Assembly: GCA_020638195.1 (NCBI GenBank) | Contig: JACKJC010000002.1 | Location: 1 to 64,000, forward strand | Reading direction: 5' to 3' | DNA: 64,000 nt | DNA from: Methylobacteriaceae bacterium | GTDB taxonomy: Bacteria > Pseudomonadota > Alphaproteobacteria > Rhizobiales > Beijerinckiaceae | Shown here: one piece after another, positions 44,127-52,583 of the stretch | Layout: the number at the start of each line of letters is the position of its first letter | How positions within the stretch are numbered: position 1 is the stretch's first letter | Made by a program: the position numbers and the translations under genes | Notes under the pieces: generated by a model | Database searches by the model: none | What the model was told of the DNA's origin: nothing | The model's input: only the letters and a program-made list of their open reading frames with translations

Positions 44127-45489
44127 TGCCGACGTCACCGCTTTCGACGACCTTCCAGGACTGGATGGCGTTGTTGTGATAGATCGAGCGTGTGCCGCGC
44201 ACTTCGCGCAACATGCGATAGCCCGGCTGCACGTAGCCGGTCTCGTCGGTGGCGCGCGACTGCAGGATCGCGGGCTTTCCATCCCAGTTCCACGCCACGT
44301 TGAAGCGCGTGAGGCACTTCGACAGAACCGGGGTCTGCAGTTTCGCCTCGACCCAGTTGATTCCGCCGTCGAACGACACATCGACGCGCGCAATCTTGCC
44401 GCGGCCCGACCAGGCGAGGCCAGTGATGTTGTAGAAGCCCTTGTCGAGCAGGGTCTGTCCGCCCGACGGCGAGGTGATGACCGACTTGGCCTCGTGGATC
44501 GACGTGTATTGGCGATGCTGGCCGTCCGGCATGAGGTCGATGTAATGGACCGCCTCGTCCTTGGTCGCCCAGGGCTTGTCGCCGACTTCGATGCGGCGCA
44601 GCCACTTGACCCAGGACACGCCCTGCACGCCCGGCACAACCAGGCGCAACGGATAGCCGTTCTCCGGCCGCAGCATTTCGCCGTTCATGCCGTAGGCGAC
44701 GATGACTTCGCCCGAAGCCACCAATTCGATCGGGATCGTGCGCGTCATGGCCGAGCCGTCGCCGCCCTCGGCGAGCACGAATTTCGCCTTTTTCCAGTCG
44801 ACGCCGCAATCTTCCAGCAAAGTGCGGAGCGGCACGCCGGTATATTCGCTGCACGACAGCATGCCGTGCGTGTATTGTACGGTCGGCACCGCGACATTGC
44901 CCCATTCCATGCCGGTGTTGGCGCCGCATTCGATGAAGTGCATGCGCGACACGGAGGGGAAGCGCATGAGATCGTCGAGCGTGTAGACCTTCGCCTTCTT
45001 CACGAATTCCGGCGTCGAGCCGTTGATCATGAAGCGATGCTTGTTGGGGTCGATGTCGTACCAGCCCTGATGGTGGCGCTCGAAATGCAGGCCCGAGGGC
45101 GTGATGATGCCGAACATGCCCTGTAGCGGCATGAAGGAGACAGACGCGCCGGCGACCTGCGTGAGGCCGGGGCTCTGGCGACGAATGAGGCCGCCTTCGT
45201 ATTTGGAGGGCATGCCATAGGGCGTGGCGGCGACAGGCTGGCCGAGCGTCGTCGCCCAGGACTGGGGCTTGAGAATCATCTCGTCGCCCTTCGGGGCATC
45301 TTGTGCAGCCGCCGCGCCGGCGCCGAGCGCCGCCGCAGCCGCAAATGCGCCGCGCAGAAAATCGCGCCGGCCGCCGCTCACGGCGGCGATCTCCTCGGCG
45401 CCGAGGAAATTCTCGGGCGCCTTGCGAATCCGCGCTGGATTGGCGGCCCTGGCCATGGCCTCAGGGTCGATTTCGGAACGTCTACGCAT
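44110..45489 (-). CDS. soxC: SoxC, molybdenum subunit of sulfane dehydrogenase
   Basis: A 459-residue sulfite-oxidase-family protein. It has a Tat-type signal (GRRDFLRGAFAAAAALG) after about 40 residues, the Mo-pterin Cys in MHFIECGANTGMEWG, then LSCSEYTGVPLRTLL and a C-terminal dimerisation domain (WSGRGKIARVDVSFDGG). The heme domain of true sulfite oxidase is absent. I prefer the ATG at 45489, preceded by GGAG; another ATG five codons upstream has a poorly spaced site. It is the first gene of the sox unit. Confidence 0.93.
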   Translation of the reverse strand: MRRRSEIDPEAMARAANPARIRKAPENFLGAEEIAAVSGGRRDFLRGAFAAAAALGAGAAAAQDAPKGDEMILKPQSWATTLGQPVAATPYGMPSKYEGGLIRRQSPGLTQVAGASVSFMPLQGMFGIITPSGLHFERHHQGWYDIDPNKHRFMINGSTPEFVKKAKVYTLDDLMRFPSVSRMHFIECGANTGMEWGNVAVPTVQYTHGMLSCSEYTGVPLRTLLEDCGVDWKKAKFVLAEGGDGSAMTRTIPIELVASGEVIVAYGMNGEMLRPENGYPLRLVVPGVQGVSWVKWLRRIEVGDKPWATKDEAVHYIDLMPDGQHRQYTSIHEAKSVITSPSGGQTLLDKGFYNITGLAWSGRGKIARVDVSFDGGINWVEAKLQTPVLSKCLTRFNVAWNWDGKPAILQSRATDETGYVQPGYRMLREVRGTRSIYHNNAIQSWKVVESGDVGNVQVL

Positions 45490-45695
45490 CCTGTCTCCGC
45501 GCATCCTCGCGTCGGCGCCTGCTTTCGCGCTGGCATGGATGTGCAGGATGACGCCGTTGCGGCGCCATTGTGCGTTTCCGTTCCCGCGCTCCGGGTCTAT
45601 TGCAAGCGCCCGGTTAGCTTGGCCTAGGATTCACGATGCGCGGAAACCTCGCTATCGGGGACGATTGCGGGGGCTGTGGGGGAAAACACCCAGCT

Positions 45696-46310
45696 TCAGG
45701 CGTCGGGCGTTTCGGTCGCCCACGATATCAATTGCGCGACAGAGCCCACGCCCGCCTTGGCCATGAGATTGTGGCGATGGTTTTCGACTGTTTTCGCGGA
45801 AATATCGAGATCGGCGGCGATCGCCTTGCTGGTCTTGCCGGCGATCACCAGCGCCAGCACCTCGCGTTCACGCTCCGTGAGCGCGCCGAGCTTGCGTTCC
45901 ATGTGTTCGCGCCGCCCCTGCTTCGTCAGGGCTATCTTGCTCGCCTGCAGCGCGTCGCTGATCCGATCGAGCAACACCTGGTCGTCGAAGGGCTTTTCGA
46001 GGAAGTCGATCGCGCCATGGCGCATGGCGCGGACGGCTTTCGGCACGTCGCCGTGGCCTGTGATGAATACGACGCCTGCGATGGAATTGCGGTTCTGCAG
46101 CTCGCGCTGGATTTCGAGGCCGCTGACGCCGGGCAGTCGCACGTCGAGCACGACGCAGGCAGGTCGCGCATTGTCGAGCCGTTGCAATAATTCGGCGCCT
46201 GACGCGCAGGCCTCGAAGGGATAGCCGACGGAGGAAACGAGAAAGCCGACCGCGTCGCGCACGGCTGGATCATCGTCGACGATATAGATGATTGGGGTTG
46301 GCTCAGACAC
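45696..46310 (-). CDS. FixJ/TtrR-type response regulator
   Basis: A 204-residue regulator: receiver domain with phospho-acceptor Asp in VVLDVRLPG and Lys in FLEKPFDD, then a LuxR-type helix-turn-helix (LTEREREVLALVIAGKTSKA, ISAKTVENHRHNLM). Start is GTG at 46310, overlapping the sensor stop by 8 bases. It is 206 bases upstream of soxC on the same strand, so it probably activates the sox unit. Confidence 0.9.
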   Translation of the reverse strand: MSEPTPIIYIVDDDPAVRDAVGFLVSSVGYPFEACASGAELLQRLDNARPACVVLDVRLPGVSGLEIQRELQNRNSIAGVVFITGHGDVPKAVRAMRHGAIDFLEKPFDDQVLLDRISDALQASKIALTKQGRREHMERKLGALTEREREVLALVIAGKTSKAIAADLDISAKTVENHRHNLMAKAGVGSVAQLISWATETPDA

Positions 46311-48057
46311 GAGCGGGTTCCTCGATGAGCGGCAGATAGAAACGGAAATTGGTCATGCCGGCCGGATCGGTTTCGACGAGAAGTCGGCCGCCATGGGCCT
46401 CGACGATGGTGCGGCTGAGCGAAAGGCCGAGACCCAGACCGTTCTTCTTGGTCGTGTAGAAGGGATCGAAGAGATGTTCGCGGGCCTCGGGCGCGAGGCC
46501 CGGCCCATTGTCGGCGACGGAAATGTGCAGGCGGTCGCGGTCTCCGCGCACCCGCATGATGATCTGCTTGTCATCCTGGGCGGATATGGCTTCCAGCGCA
46601 TTCTGCAAGAGGTTGATGACGACCTCCTCGAGTTGCAGGCGATCCGCGCGTATGGCTGGAAGCGTGTCTGGGATTTCAGATTCCACGATCACGCCAGCCG
46701 CTGTCGCCGTCGGTTCGAACAGTGCCACGGCATCGTGCAGGGCGGCGGCCGGGTCTATCGGCACCTGAGGCGCCGGGTTCTTGCGCACGAAGTCCTTCAT
46801 GCGGCGCACGATGTCGCCGGCGCGCTCCGCCTGCACTGCAATTCGCTGCACCGCGTCGCGCAGGCTCGCCGGATCGGCGCCGCTTTCGATGCGGCGTTCG
46901 CAACCGCGCGCATAGGTGAGAATGGCGGCGAGTGGTTGGTTGATCTCGTGGGCGAGGGAGCTTGCCATCTCACCCATCAGGGAGAGGCGAACCGTGTGCT
47001 CCATCTGCTCGCCGCGCTGGCGGGCGGCTTCGTGGGCGAGCTGCAATTCGTGCGTGCGCTTGCGGACGAGATAGGAGACGCGAACGACATGTGTCAGCCA
47101 CCAGATCAATCCGAGGCCGATCAAAGCCGCTATGTAACGATGCTCGACGACGAAGTCGGCGAGGCCGAGCCGCGTGAAGGGCGCATAGGGGCCGACCTTC
47201 AGTGTGCGGTAGAGATCCTGCACGCTGCCGTAGGCGTCTGGCTGCGTCCAGGCCTTCTCGTCTTGCCCGGGCTGCATGCCGAATAGCGCCTGGGCGATTT
47301 GGCGCGCGAGGGGCGCCGGCGTCTGCGCCACTTTCACAAAGGGCCAGCCGGGATAGAGGCGCGTCGAGACCTGGCAATTCAGCGCGCCCGATGGCCTGCG
47401 GCCGATCACGCGGAATTCGTCCTTCTGGATCGCTCCTTCGGCCAGCAGCTTTTCCAGCGCGCAGGAACGGATGATGCCGGCGTCCGCGCGCCTATCGCGT
47501 ACGGCGCGCATCACCTCGTCGACGGGAAAGCCGACGAAGACCTGCTTCGTGTCGCGTTCCGGGTCGACGCCGCGTTCCATGATTTCGCGTAACGCGGCGC
47601 GATAGCCGAAAGCGTCCGGCGCGACGGCGGCGACGCGCAAATTGCGCAGATCGGCGAGCGACTGGATCTCTGGATGATCGTCGAGCACAAAGACGGCGGC
47701 GCCGACGGCTTCCGATGGCGTCGGCCCCTCGAGGTCCTGCTCGGTCGCCAAGGCGCTCGCGGAATAATCAACCTTGAGTTCGAGATAGTGGCCGGGATTG
47801 GTAATGAGGAAATCGAGACGGTGCGCGGCGACCGCGGCGGTCAGAAACGCCGCCGTGCCGCTCACCAGATGGAACCGGTATTGGGGCAGCGTGCGGCCCA
47901 GGTGATCGAAGGTCGATTGCCAGGTGCGCTCGGCCTCCTCGGCGCCGCGAAAGGCGAGCACCCCAATGTGCACATCCTTCTGCGTCTCGGCGCGCGCGGC
48001 GCCGAACAGGCAGAGGGACGCCAGCAGGGCGGCGAGGATGCGCGAAACCATTCCCAT
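46303..48057 (-). CDS. TtrS/ThsS-type sensor histidine kinase
   Basis: A 584-residue membrane kinase. Signal peptide (residues 1-23), a periplasmic PhnD-like binding domain (about 28-270, with VHIGVLAFRGAEEA and LITNPGHYLEL), one membrane helix (about 308-328), a HisKA domain with phospho-acceptor His370 in SSLAHEINQPLAAILTY, and an HATPase domain (NLLQNALEA, DNGPGLAP, GLGLGLSL). Known relatives sense tetrathionate (TtrS) or thiosulfate (ThsS), which fits the adjacent sox genes. No SoxR-type repressor is present. Confidence 0.88.
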   Translation of the reverse strand: MGMVSRILAALLASLCLFGAARAETQKDVHIGVLAFRGAEEAERTWQSTFDHLGRTLPQYRFHLVSGTAAFLTAAVAAHRLDFLITNPGHYLELKVDYSASALATEQDLEGPTPSEAVGAAVFVLDDHPEIQSLADLRNLRVAAVAPDAFGYRAALREIMERGVDPERDTKQVFVGFPVDEVMRAVRDRRADAGIIRSCALEKLLAEGAIQKDEFRVIGRRPSGALNCQVSTRLYPGWPFVKVAQTPAPLARQIAQALFGMQPGQDEKAWTQPDAYGSVQDLYRTLKVGPYAPFTRLGLADFVVEHRYIAALIGLGLIWWLTHVVRVSYLVRKRTHELQLAHEAARQRGEQMEHTVRLSLMGEMASSLAHEINQPLAAILTYARGCERRIESGADPASLRDAVQRIAVQAERAGDIVRRMKDFVRKNPAPQVPIDPAAALHDAVALFEPTATAAGVIVESEIPDTLPAIRADRLQLEEVVINLLQNALEAISAQDDKQIIMRVRGDRDRLHISVADNGPGLAPEAREHLFDPFYTTKKNGLGLGLSLSRTIVEAHGGRLLVETDPAGMTNFRFYLPLIEEPARV

Positions 48058-48150
48058 CGGGCGCCGACACTAGGCGGGCGGGACGCGCTTCGTCCAATCC
48101 GCGCGCGCCCGCCGCCTCATCGCGCACCCGCCGCCGCTTCGGTTCATGAT

Positions 48151-48195
48151 TTGAAACGGGTTGCATATGCTCATATTCGAATTATTATATACGTC
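48151..48195 (+). promoter_or_regulatory. AT-rich promoter region of the periplasmic rhodanese operon
   Basis: A conspicuous AT-rich island in GC-rich DNA. TTGCAT (48161-48166) and TATTAT (48183-48188) are 16 bases apart; TTGAAA (48151) is another -35 candidate. The perfect octamer palindrome ATTCGAAT lies between them. It drives the plus-strand genes and could also serve the divergent sensor gene. Confidence 0.45.
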
Positions 48196-48241
48196 AACCG
48201 CCGCGACCCGTCGCAGCGTCCTTGGGGAAGGAAATCCAGAC

Positions 48242-49240
48242 ATGACCAGCATACATTCGATGTGGCGTCCGCTCGCCGTCGGCGCCGTCCTCGCGGGCGC
48301 CATCTGGTCCAGCGCGCCGGCCTTTGCGCAGACGCTGCCCGGCCCGCTCGTCAGCGCGCAATGGCTCGCCGCGAATCTCGACAAGGTGCAGGTGATCGAT
48401 GTCGGCGACGACAAGGATCGTCTCGCGGCTCAGCCGAAATACGTGGTCGACAAGAAGACCGGCGCGAAGAAGCTCGTCGAGGCGGGCGGCCATATCGCCA
48501 ACGCGCGTTATGTCGAGTTTTCGACGATCCGCGAGGAGCGGACGGTCGCGGGCGTGAAATTGAAGTCGATGATGCCGACGAAAGAAGCCTTCGAGAAGGT
48601 GATGGACGCGGCTGGCGTCGACAAGGGCAAGCCGATCGTGATCGTTTCGCCGGCGGACAACGTCTCCTCGCTCGACATGGCGACGCGGCTCTATTTCCAG
48701 CTCAAATATTTCGGCGCGGACCAGATCGCGGTCGTCAACGGCGGCCTGAACGCGTGGCTGCTTGCCGGACTGCCGGTCACGACCGATCCGATCGCCGCCA
48801 AGCAGGGCGACTGGAAGGCGACCGCCGAGCGCAAGGAAATTCTCGCCACCACCGACGACGTGAAGGCGGCGATGAAGGACGGTTCGGCGCAATTCATCGA
48901 CGGTCGTCCGACGGCGCAATATTTCGGCATCAGCAAGAGCCCGGTGGTGCGCGCAGGCGGCCATCTCGAAGGCGCCAAGATGCTGCCGACCGAGGCGATC
49001 GCGACGTCGGTCGGTCCGTCGCACCAGTTCATGGGCGCCAAGCAGTACACGGCGATTTACAAGACCCAGGGCATCGACGCCTCCAAGCCCTCCATCGCCT
49101 ATTGCAACACCGGCCATTTCGCCTCGGGCGCGTGGTTCGTAGCGAGCGAAATCATGGGGCAGAAAAACGCGAAAATGTATGCGGGCTCCATGAACGAATG
49201 GACCAATCTCGGCAATCCCGTCGTCGGCCTGCCGCAGTAA
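48242..49240 (+). CDS. Periplasmic two-domain rhodanese
   Basis: A 332-residue secreted sulfurtransferase. Sec signal (VGAVLAGAIWSSAPAFA), then two rhodanese domains; the catalytic Cys is in IAYCNTGHFASGAWF near the C-terminus. The first domain has SPADNVSSLDMA in place of an active loop. The ATG at 48242 follows GGGGAAGGAA. It leads the operon that also holds a YeeE/YedE transporter pair and the NPCAP repeat protein, so it may prepare sulfane sulfur in the periplasm for uptake. Confidence 0.88.
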   Translation: MTSIHSMWRPLAVGAVLAGAIWSSAPAFAQTLPGPLVSAQWLAANLDKVQVIDVGDDKDRLAAQPKYVVDKKTGAKKLVEAGGHIANARYVEFSTIREERTVAGVKLKSMMPTKEAFEKVMDAAGVDKGKPIVIVSPADNVSSLDMATRLYFQLKYFGADQIAVVNGGLNAWLLAGLPVTTDPIAAKQGDWKATAERKEILATTDDVKAAMKDGSAQFIDGRPTAQYFGISKSPVVRAGGHLEGAKMLPTEAIATSVGPSHQFMGAKQYTAIYKTQGIDASKPSIAYCNTGHFASGAWFVASEIMGQKNAKMYAGSMNEWTNLGNPVVGLPQ

Positions 49241-49271
49241 GCGGCGGCCTTCGGCTCATCGAGTGTTTCAG

Positions 49272-49784
49272 ATGAATGCTTCCATCCGGCCGTTCTGGTC
49301 TCCGCTGGTCGCGGGCGTGGCGCTCGGCGCCGTGTTGTTCGCGACCTTCCTGTTCACCGGCCACGGGCTCGGCGCGAGCGGGTCGATCACTGGCGCGACC
49401 GCATGGCTCGGCGGCCATGTCGCTCCGGCGGCGACGCGCGGCAACGATTATCTCGGGCCGATGCTGAACGGCAATCCGCTGGCGACGTGGATCACGTGGG
49501 AATTGCTCGGCGTCCTGTTGGGCGCACTCCTGTCGGCCTTCGCCGCAGGGCGTTTTCGCGTTCGTGTGGACGGGCCGACGCGGTTTGGCGCCGGCGGTCG
49601 ATTTGCCTTCGCGCTCGTTGGCGGCGTGCTGTCCGGTTTTGGCGCGCGCATGGCGCGCGGCTGCACCAGCGGGCTCGCGCTGTCGGGCGGCGCGCCGCTC
49701 GCGGTCGCTGCTTTCGTGTTTCTGATCGGGTTCTTCATCGTCGGCCTACTGGCCGGTTATGTCACGCGGAGGGCGTGGGCATGA
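49272..49784 (+). CDS. YeeE/YedE-family half-transporter 1
   Basis: A 170-residue membrane protein with about four segments, equal to the N-terminal half of a full-length YeeE/YedE protein. The conserved cysteine lies in GFGARMARGCTSGLALSGGA. It is followed with a four-base overlap by the second half. Such split pairs are known in sulfur-oxidising bacteria. I take the ATG at 49272; a GTG three codons upstream is also in frame. Confidence 0.87.
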   Translation: MNASIRPFWSPLVAGVALGAVLFATFLFTGHGLGASGSITGATAWLGGHVAPAATRGNDYLGPMLNGNPLATWITWELLGVLLGALLSAFAAGRFRVRVDGPTRFGAGGRFAFALVGGVLSGFGARMARGCTSGLALSGGAPLAVAAFVFLIGFFIVGLLAGYVTRRAWA

Positions 49785-50443
49785 GTCTGCCTGCTTTCGA
49801 CAACGGCGTCGCGTCTGGCCTGCTGGCCGGCATCCTGTTCGGCTACGTGCTGGAAAGCGCTGGCTTCGCCAGCGCGCGCAAGCTGACTGCGCAATTTCGC
49901 CTGACCGACTGGTCCGTCTTCAAGGTGATGATCACGGCGATCGTTGTCGCTGGCGGCGCCCTGGCGATCGCGGATACGACGGGCCTCATGAAGCTCGCCG
50001 ATATATTCATCCCCACAAATTACGTCTGGGCTATGCTGATCGGCGGCGCCTGCGTCGGCGCCGGCATGGCGATCGGCGGCTATTGCCCGGGAACGTCGGC
50101 GGCGGCTCTCGCCAGCGGTCGCCTCGACGGGTTCGTGTTCATGGGGGGCATGGTAATCGGCACGGGCGCCTTCGCCTGGCTGTTCGATCTCCTGAAGCCT
50201 CTCTATCTCGGCGCCGCCGGGCCGGAAGCCCAGACGCTTCCCGAATTGCTCGGCATATCGAGCGCGGCGATCCTCGTCGCCATCTCGCTCGTCGGCGTCG
50301 CCGGGTTCTATCTCGGCTCGCGCCTCGAAAAGGCGTCCGGCGGCGCGCTCGGCGCGCAGACGCTGGATGATGATGCGACGCGCGACGAAGGCAAGTCGCC
50401 CGTGATCGGCGGGCTCAACGCAAACCAGGGAAGCAGCCTCTGA
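49781..50443 (+). CDS. YeeE/YedE-family half-transporter 2
   Basis: A 220-residue membrane protein, the second half of the pair. It begins LLAGILFGYVLESAGFASAR and has the conserved cysteines in GACVGAGMAIGGYCPGTSAA. The last 30 residues are a soluble tail. With its partner it should move thiosulfate or a sulfane-sulfur species across the inner membrane. The stop overlaps the repeat-protein start by one base. Confidence 0.87.
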   Translation: MSLPAFDNGVASGLLAGILFGYVLESAGFASARKLTAQFRLTDWSVFKVMITAIVVAGGALAIADTTGLMKLADIFIPTNYVWAMLIGGACVGAGMAIGGYCPGTSAAALASGRLDGFVFMGGMVIGTGAFAWLFDLLKPLYLGAAGPEAQTLPELLGISSAAILVAISLVGVAGFYLGSRLEKASGGALGAQTLDDDATRDEGKSPVIGGLNANQGSSL

Positions 50444-50916
50444 TGTCGTCTTCGATCGAACGGGCGCGCCGCGCCCGCAGACTCTCGGCTGTCGCCGCGG
50501 CGCTCGCCGTCACCGCCGCCGCGCCAGCTGTGCGTGCGGCCGACCGCGTACTGGTGGCGCAGGCGCGCAATCCCTGCGCGCCGGGCAACCCTTGCGGCCC
50601 TTCGCGGCGCAGCGCGAATCCGTGCGCGCCTTCCGCGCGCGGCTCGAACCCCTGTGCGCCATCGGGCAAGAGCGCGAATCCATGCGCGCCATCGGGCAAG
50701 AGCGCAAACCCTTGCGCGCCAGCCGCGCGCAGCGCCAATCCGTGCGCGCCCGCGCGCAAGAGCGCCAATCCTTGCGCGCCTTCGGCCAAGCCCGCAAACC
50801 CCTGCGCGCCTGCCGCGGCGAAGTCGAACCCCTGCGCGCCGTCTGGCCGCAGCGCGAACCCGTGCGCGCCTGCCTCTTCCTCGCGTGCGAAAAACCCGTG
50901 CGGCCCCGCCCGGTAG
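50443..50916 (+). CDS. Secreted NPC(A/G)P cysteine-repeat protein
   Basis: A 157-residue protein with a basic, hydrophobic signal sequence (RLSAVAAALAVTAAAPAVRAA, about residues 13-33). From about residue 43 to the end it consists of twelve NPCAP or NPCGP motifs joined by short Ser/Ala/Lys/Arg linkers (SGKSA, AARSA, SAKPA and so on), usually 8 residues apart. The mature chain has exactly one cysteine per repeat, is strongly basic and lacks aromatic residues. It looks like a disordered chain presenting twelve thiols. The start overlaps the YeeE half by one base (TGATG), so expression is coupled. I do not recognise the family. Metal binding or sulfane-sulfur carriage are the options. Confidence 0.85.
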   Translation: MSSSIERARRARRLSAVAAALAVTAAAPAVRAADRVLVAQARNPCAPGNPCGPSRRSANPCAPSARGSNPCAPSGKSANPCAPSGKSANPCAPAARSANPCAPARKSANPCAPSAKPANPCAPAAAKSNPCAPSGRSANPCAPASSSRAKNPCGPAR

Positions 50917-50951
50917 ATTTCGGTGCGGCGTCCACTGCCGCTCTGGAAGCC

Positions 50952-51584
50952 ATGTACGCCGCAGCGGCGCTGGCGCTGGCCGCCATGCAATCGTTGGCGA
51001 CACGCGGCCGCAACCCGGTGACCGAGGCGCTCGACGGCGCCGCGGACATCGAGGAATGGGCGCATTATCCTGACGGCGATGCGCGCGATCGGGGCGGACG
51101 GGGGCGCTATTACTATCATGTCCACTCGGCCGAGGATCTCGGAGGGCGCGAGCACGGGCATTTCCATGTCTTCCTCGATCCCCCGGCCTGCGAGGCGGAT
51201 CTCGCGCCCACGCATGTGATCGGCCTCGCCATGGACAGCGCGGGAGGGCTCATCCGGCTGTTCACGACGAATGGCTGGGTGACCGGCGAATACTGGCGCG
51301 AGGCTGAGGCCATCGTCGCCGCGCTCGACGGATTCTCCGTCGAGAGCGATCCAAAACGCTCCGATCTCGATGAATGGGTGTCTTCTGTCGTGCGGCTGTA
51401 CCGCCCGCAGATCGTCGATCTGCTGCGCGGGCGCGACGCCGCCCTGCGGGAGATTTTCACGCGCGATCCGGCCTCGGATGCTCTGGAGGACCGGACGATC
51501 CGAGTCCTGTCGACGATGGATGTCGATCTCCTGCAGCAGATCTGCGCGCTCGAGTCGGCGTTGGGCGACGCTGCGACCGGCTGA
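50952..51584 (+). CDS. DUF6969-like protein
   Basis: A 210-residue soluble protein. It begins MYAAAALALAAMQSL, then EWAHYPDGDA, YYYHVHSAEDLGGREHGHFHVF (several His) and THVIGLAMDSAGGLIRLFTT with NGWVTGE. This combination resembles the family labelled DUF6969; I am not certain. The His-rich strand pair HVH and HGHFHVF could bind metal. It starts 35 bases after the repeat protein and ends the operon. The longer frame is rejected because it reads through the NPCAP repeat. Confidence 0.65.
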   Translation: MYAAAALALAAMQSLATRGRNPVTEALDGAADIEEWAHYPDGDARDRGGRGRYYYHVHSAEDLGGREHGHFHVFLDPPACEADLAPTHVIGLAMDSAGGLIRLFTTNGWVTGEYWREAEAIVAALDGFSVESDPKRSDLDEWVSSVVRLYRPQIVDLLRGRDAALREIFTRDPASDALEDRTIRVLSTMDVDLLQQICALESALGDAATG

Positions 51585-51707
51585 AGGAGGCCGTCTGCGC
51601 GGGGTGTTTCCGGGGCCTTCGGGATCGCTTATCAAGAGGGCGAGGACGCCACGAAGCCGGACCTCCGCAGCCCCGCGCGGGCGGCGTCGACCAAGTCGAG
51701 GTCAGCC

Positions 51708-52583
51708 TTGTCTGATGCGCGTACAAGAGGATCGGGATTGCGTCCTGCGGCCTGCGTCGCCTTTGTCGCGGCTCTGGCTGCTGCGTCGCCCGTCGTTCAG
51801 GCGCAAGACGTCCGCCCGAAACGCATCGTCTCGATCAATCAATGCACGGACGAGCTCGTGCTGCGGCTCGCCGATGCCGACCGCGTCGCCTCGGTCAGTT
51901 GGCTGTCGCGCGATGCCGCGAATTCCAATGTCGCGGCGCTCGCCGACCGCGTTCCGGTCAATCACGGGCTGGCCGAAGAGGTCATGTCGCATCGGCCCGA
52001 CGTCGTTCTCGCGGGCGCCTGGAGTTCGCGGACGACCGTCGAGATACTCAAGCGTCTCGGCGTCAAACTGGTCGAATTCGACGTGCCGCGCACGTTCGAC
52101 GAAGCGCGCGCGGAAATTCGTAAGCTCGCCGCCGCGATCGGCGAACAGGAGCGCGGCGAGGCCATGGTGCGCGACATCGACGCCGGTCTTGCCGCGCTGC
52201 CTTCGCCCAAGCCGCCCTTGCGCGCGCTCGTCATGCAGCCGAACGGTTTCACGGTCGAGAAGGGGTCTCTGGTCGAGGAGATCATGAACCGGGCCGGCCT
52301 CGAGAATCTGGCGTCGCGGGTGGGCGGCGGCGGGTACCTGCAAGTGCCGCTCGAAGCCGTGGCGTTGCAACAGGCCGATGTCATGATCCTGAACGGCGAG
52401 GCCTATGGCGCGCCCTCGCTTGCGACCGCCGCGCTGGAGCATCCGATCATCAAAGCGCTCGGCCGCAGGCTGCGGGTGGTCGCTCTGCCGCCGAAACTCT
52501 GGACCTGCGTCGGCCCCAATCTCGTGGAGGCCACGCGATTGCTGATCGCACAGACGCGCGGCGCGGGAACGGCGGCGCGATGA
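51708..52583 (+). CDS. btuF: ABC transporter substrate-binding protein, BtuF-type (corrinoid/siderophore)
   Basis: A 291-residue periplasmic receptor of the FecB/BtuF fold: signal peptide (cleavage near VVQAQD), then KRIVSINQCTDELVLRLADA, the hallmark first strand, and RPDVVLAG. The start appears to be TTG at 51708 with GAGGT upstream; a second TTG at residue 11 is also possible. Linkage to btuC, btuD and cbiZ favours cobinamide or cobalamin over heme or siderophore. No riboswitch is visible in the 123-base leader. Confidence 0.8.
   Translation: MSDARTRGSGLRPAACVAFVAALAAASPVVQAQDVRPKRIVSINQCTDELVLRLADADRVASVSWLSRDAANSNVAALADRVPVNHGLAEEVMSHRPDVVLAGAWSSRTTVEILKRLGVKLVEFDVPRTFDEARAEIRKLAAAIGEQERGEAMVRDIDAGLAALPSPKPPLRALVMQPNGFTVEKGSLVEEIMNRAGLENLASRVGGGGYLQVPLEAVALQQADVMILNGEAYGAPSLATAALEHPIIKALGRRLRVVALPPKLWTCVGPNLVEATRLLIAQTRGAGTAAR

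Noticed and set aside
50560..50910. Considered as a CRISPR-like or minisatellite non-coding repeat
   Set aside because: Repeat units keep a single open frame with a conserved NPC(A/G)P codon pattern, a signal peptide and a coupled start, so it is coding.
50592..50951. In-frame N-terminal extension of the DUF6969-like protein through the repeat region
   Set aside because: The extension is the repeat DNA in a second frame; the ATG at 50952 fits the family start.
50415..51635. Minus-strand frames over the NPCAP gene showing their own repeats (for example AQGF and AHGFAL units)
   Set aside because: They arise from the repeated DNA of the NPCAP gene read on the other strand; no signal peptide, no operon context.
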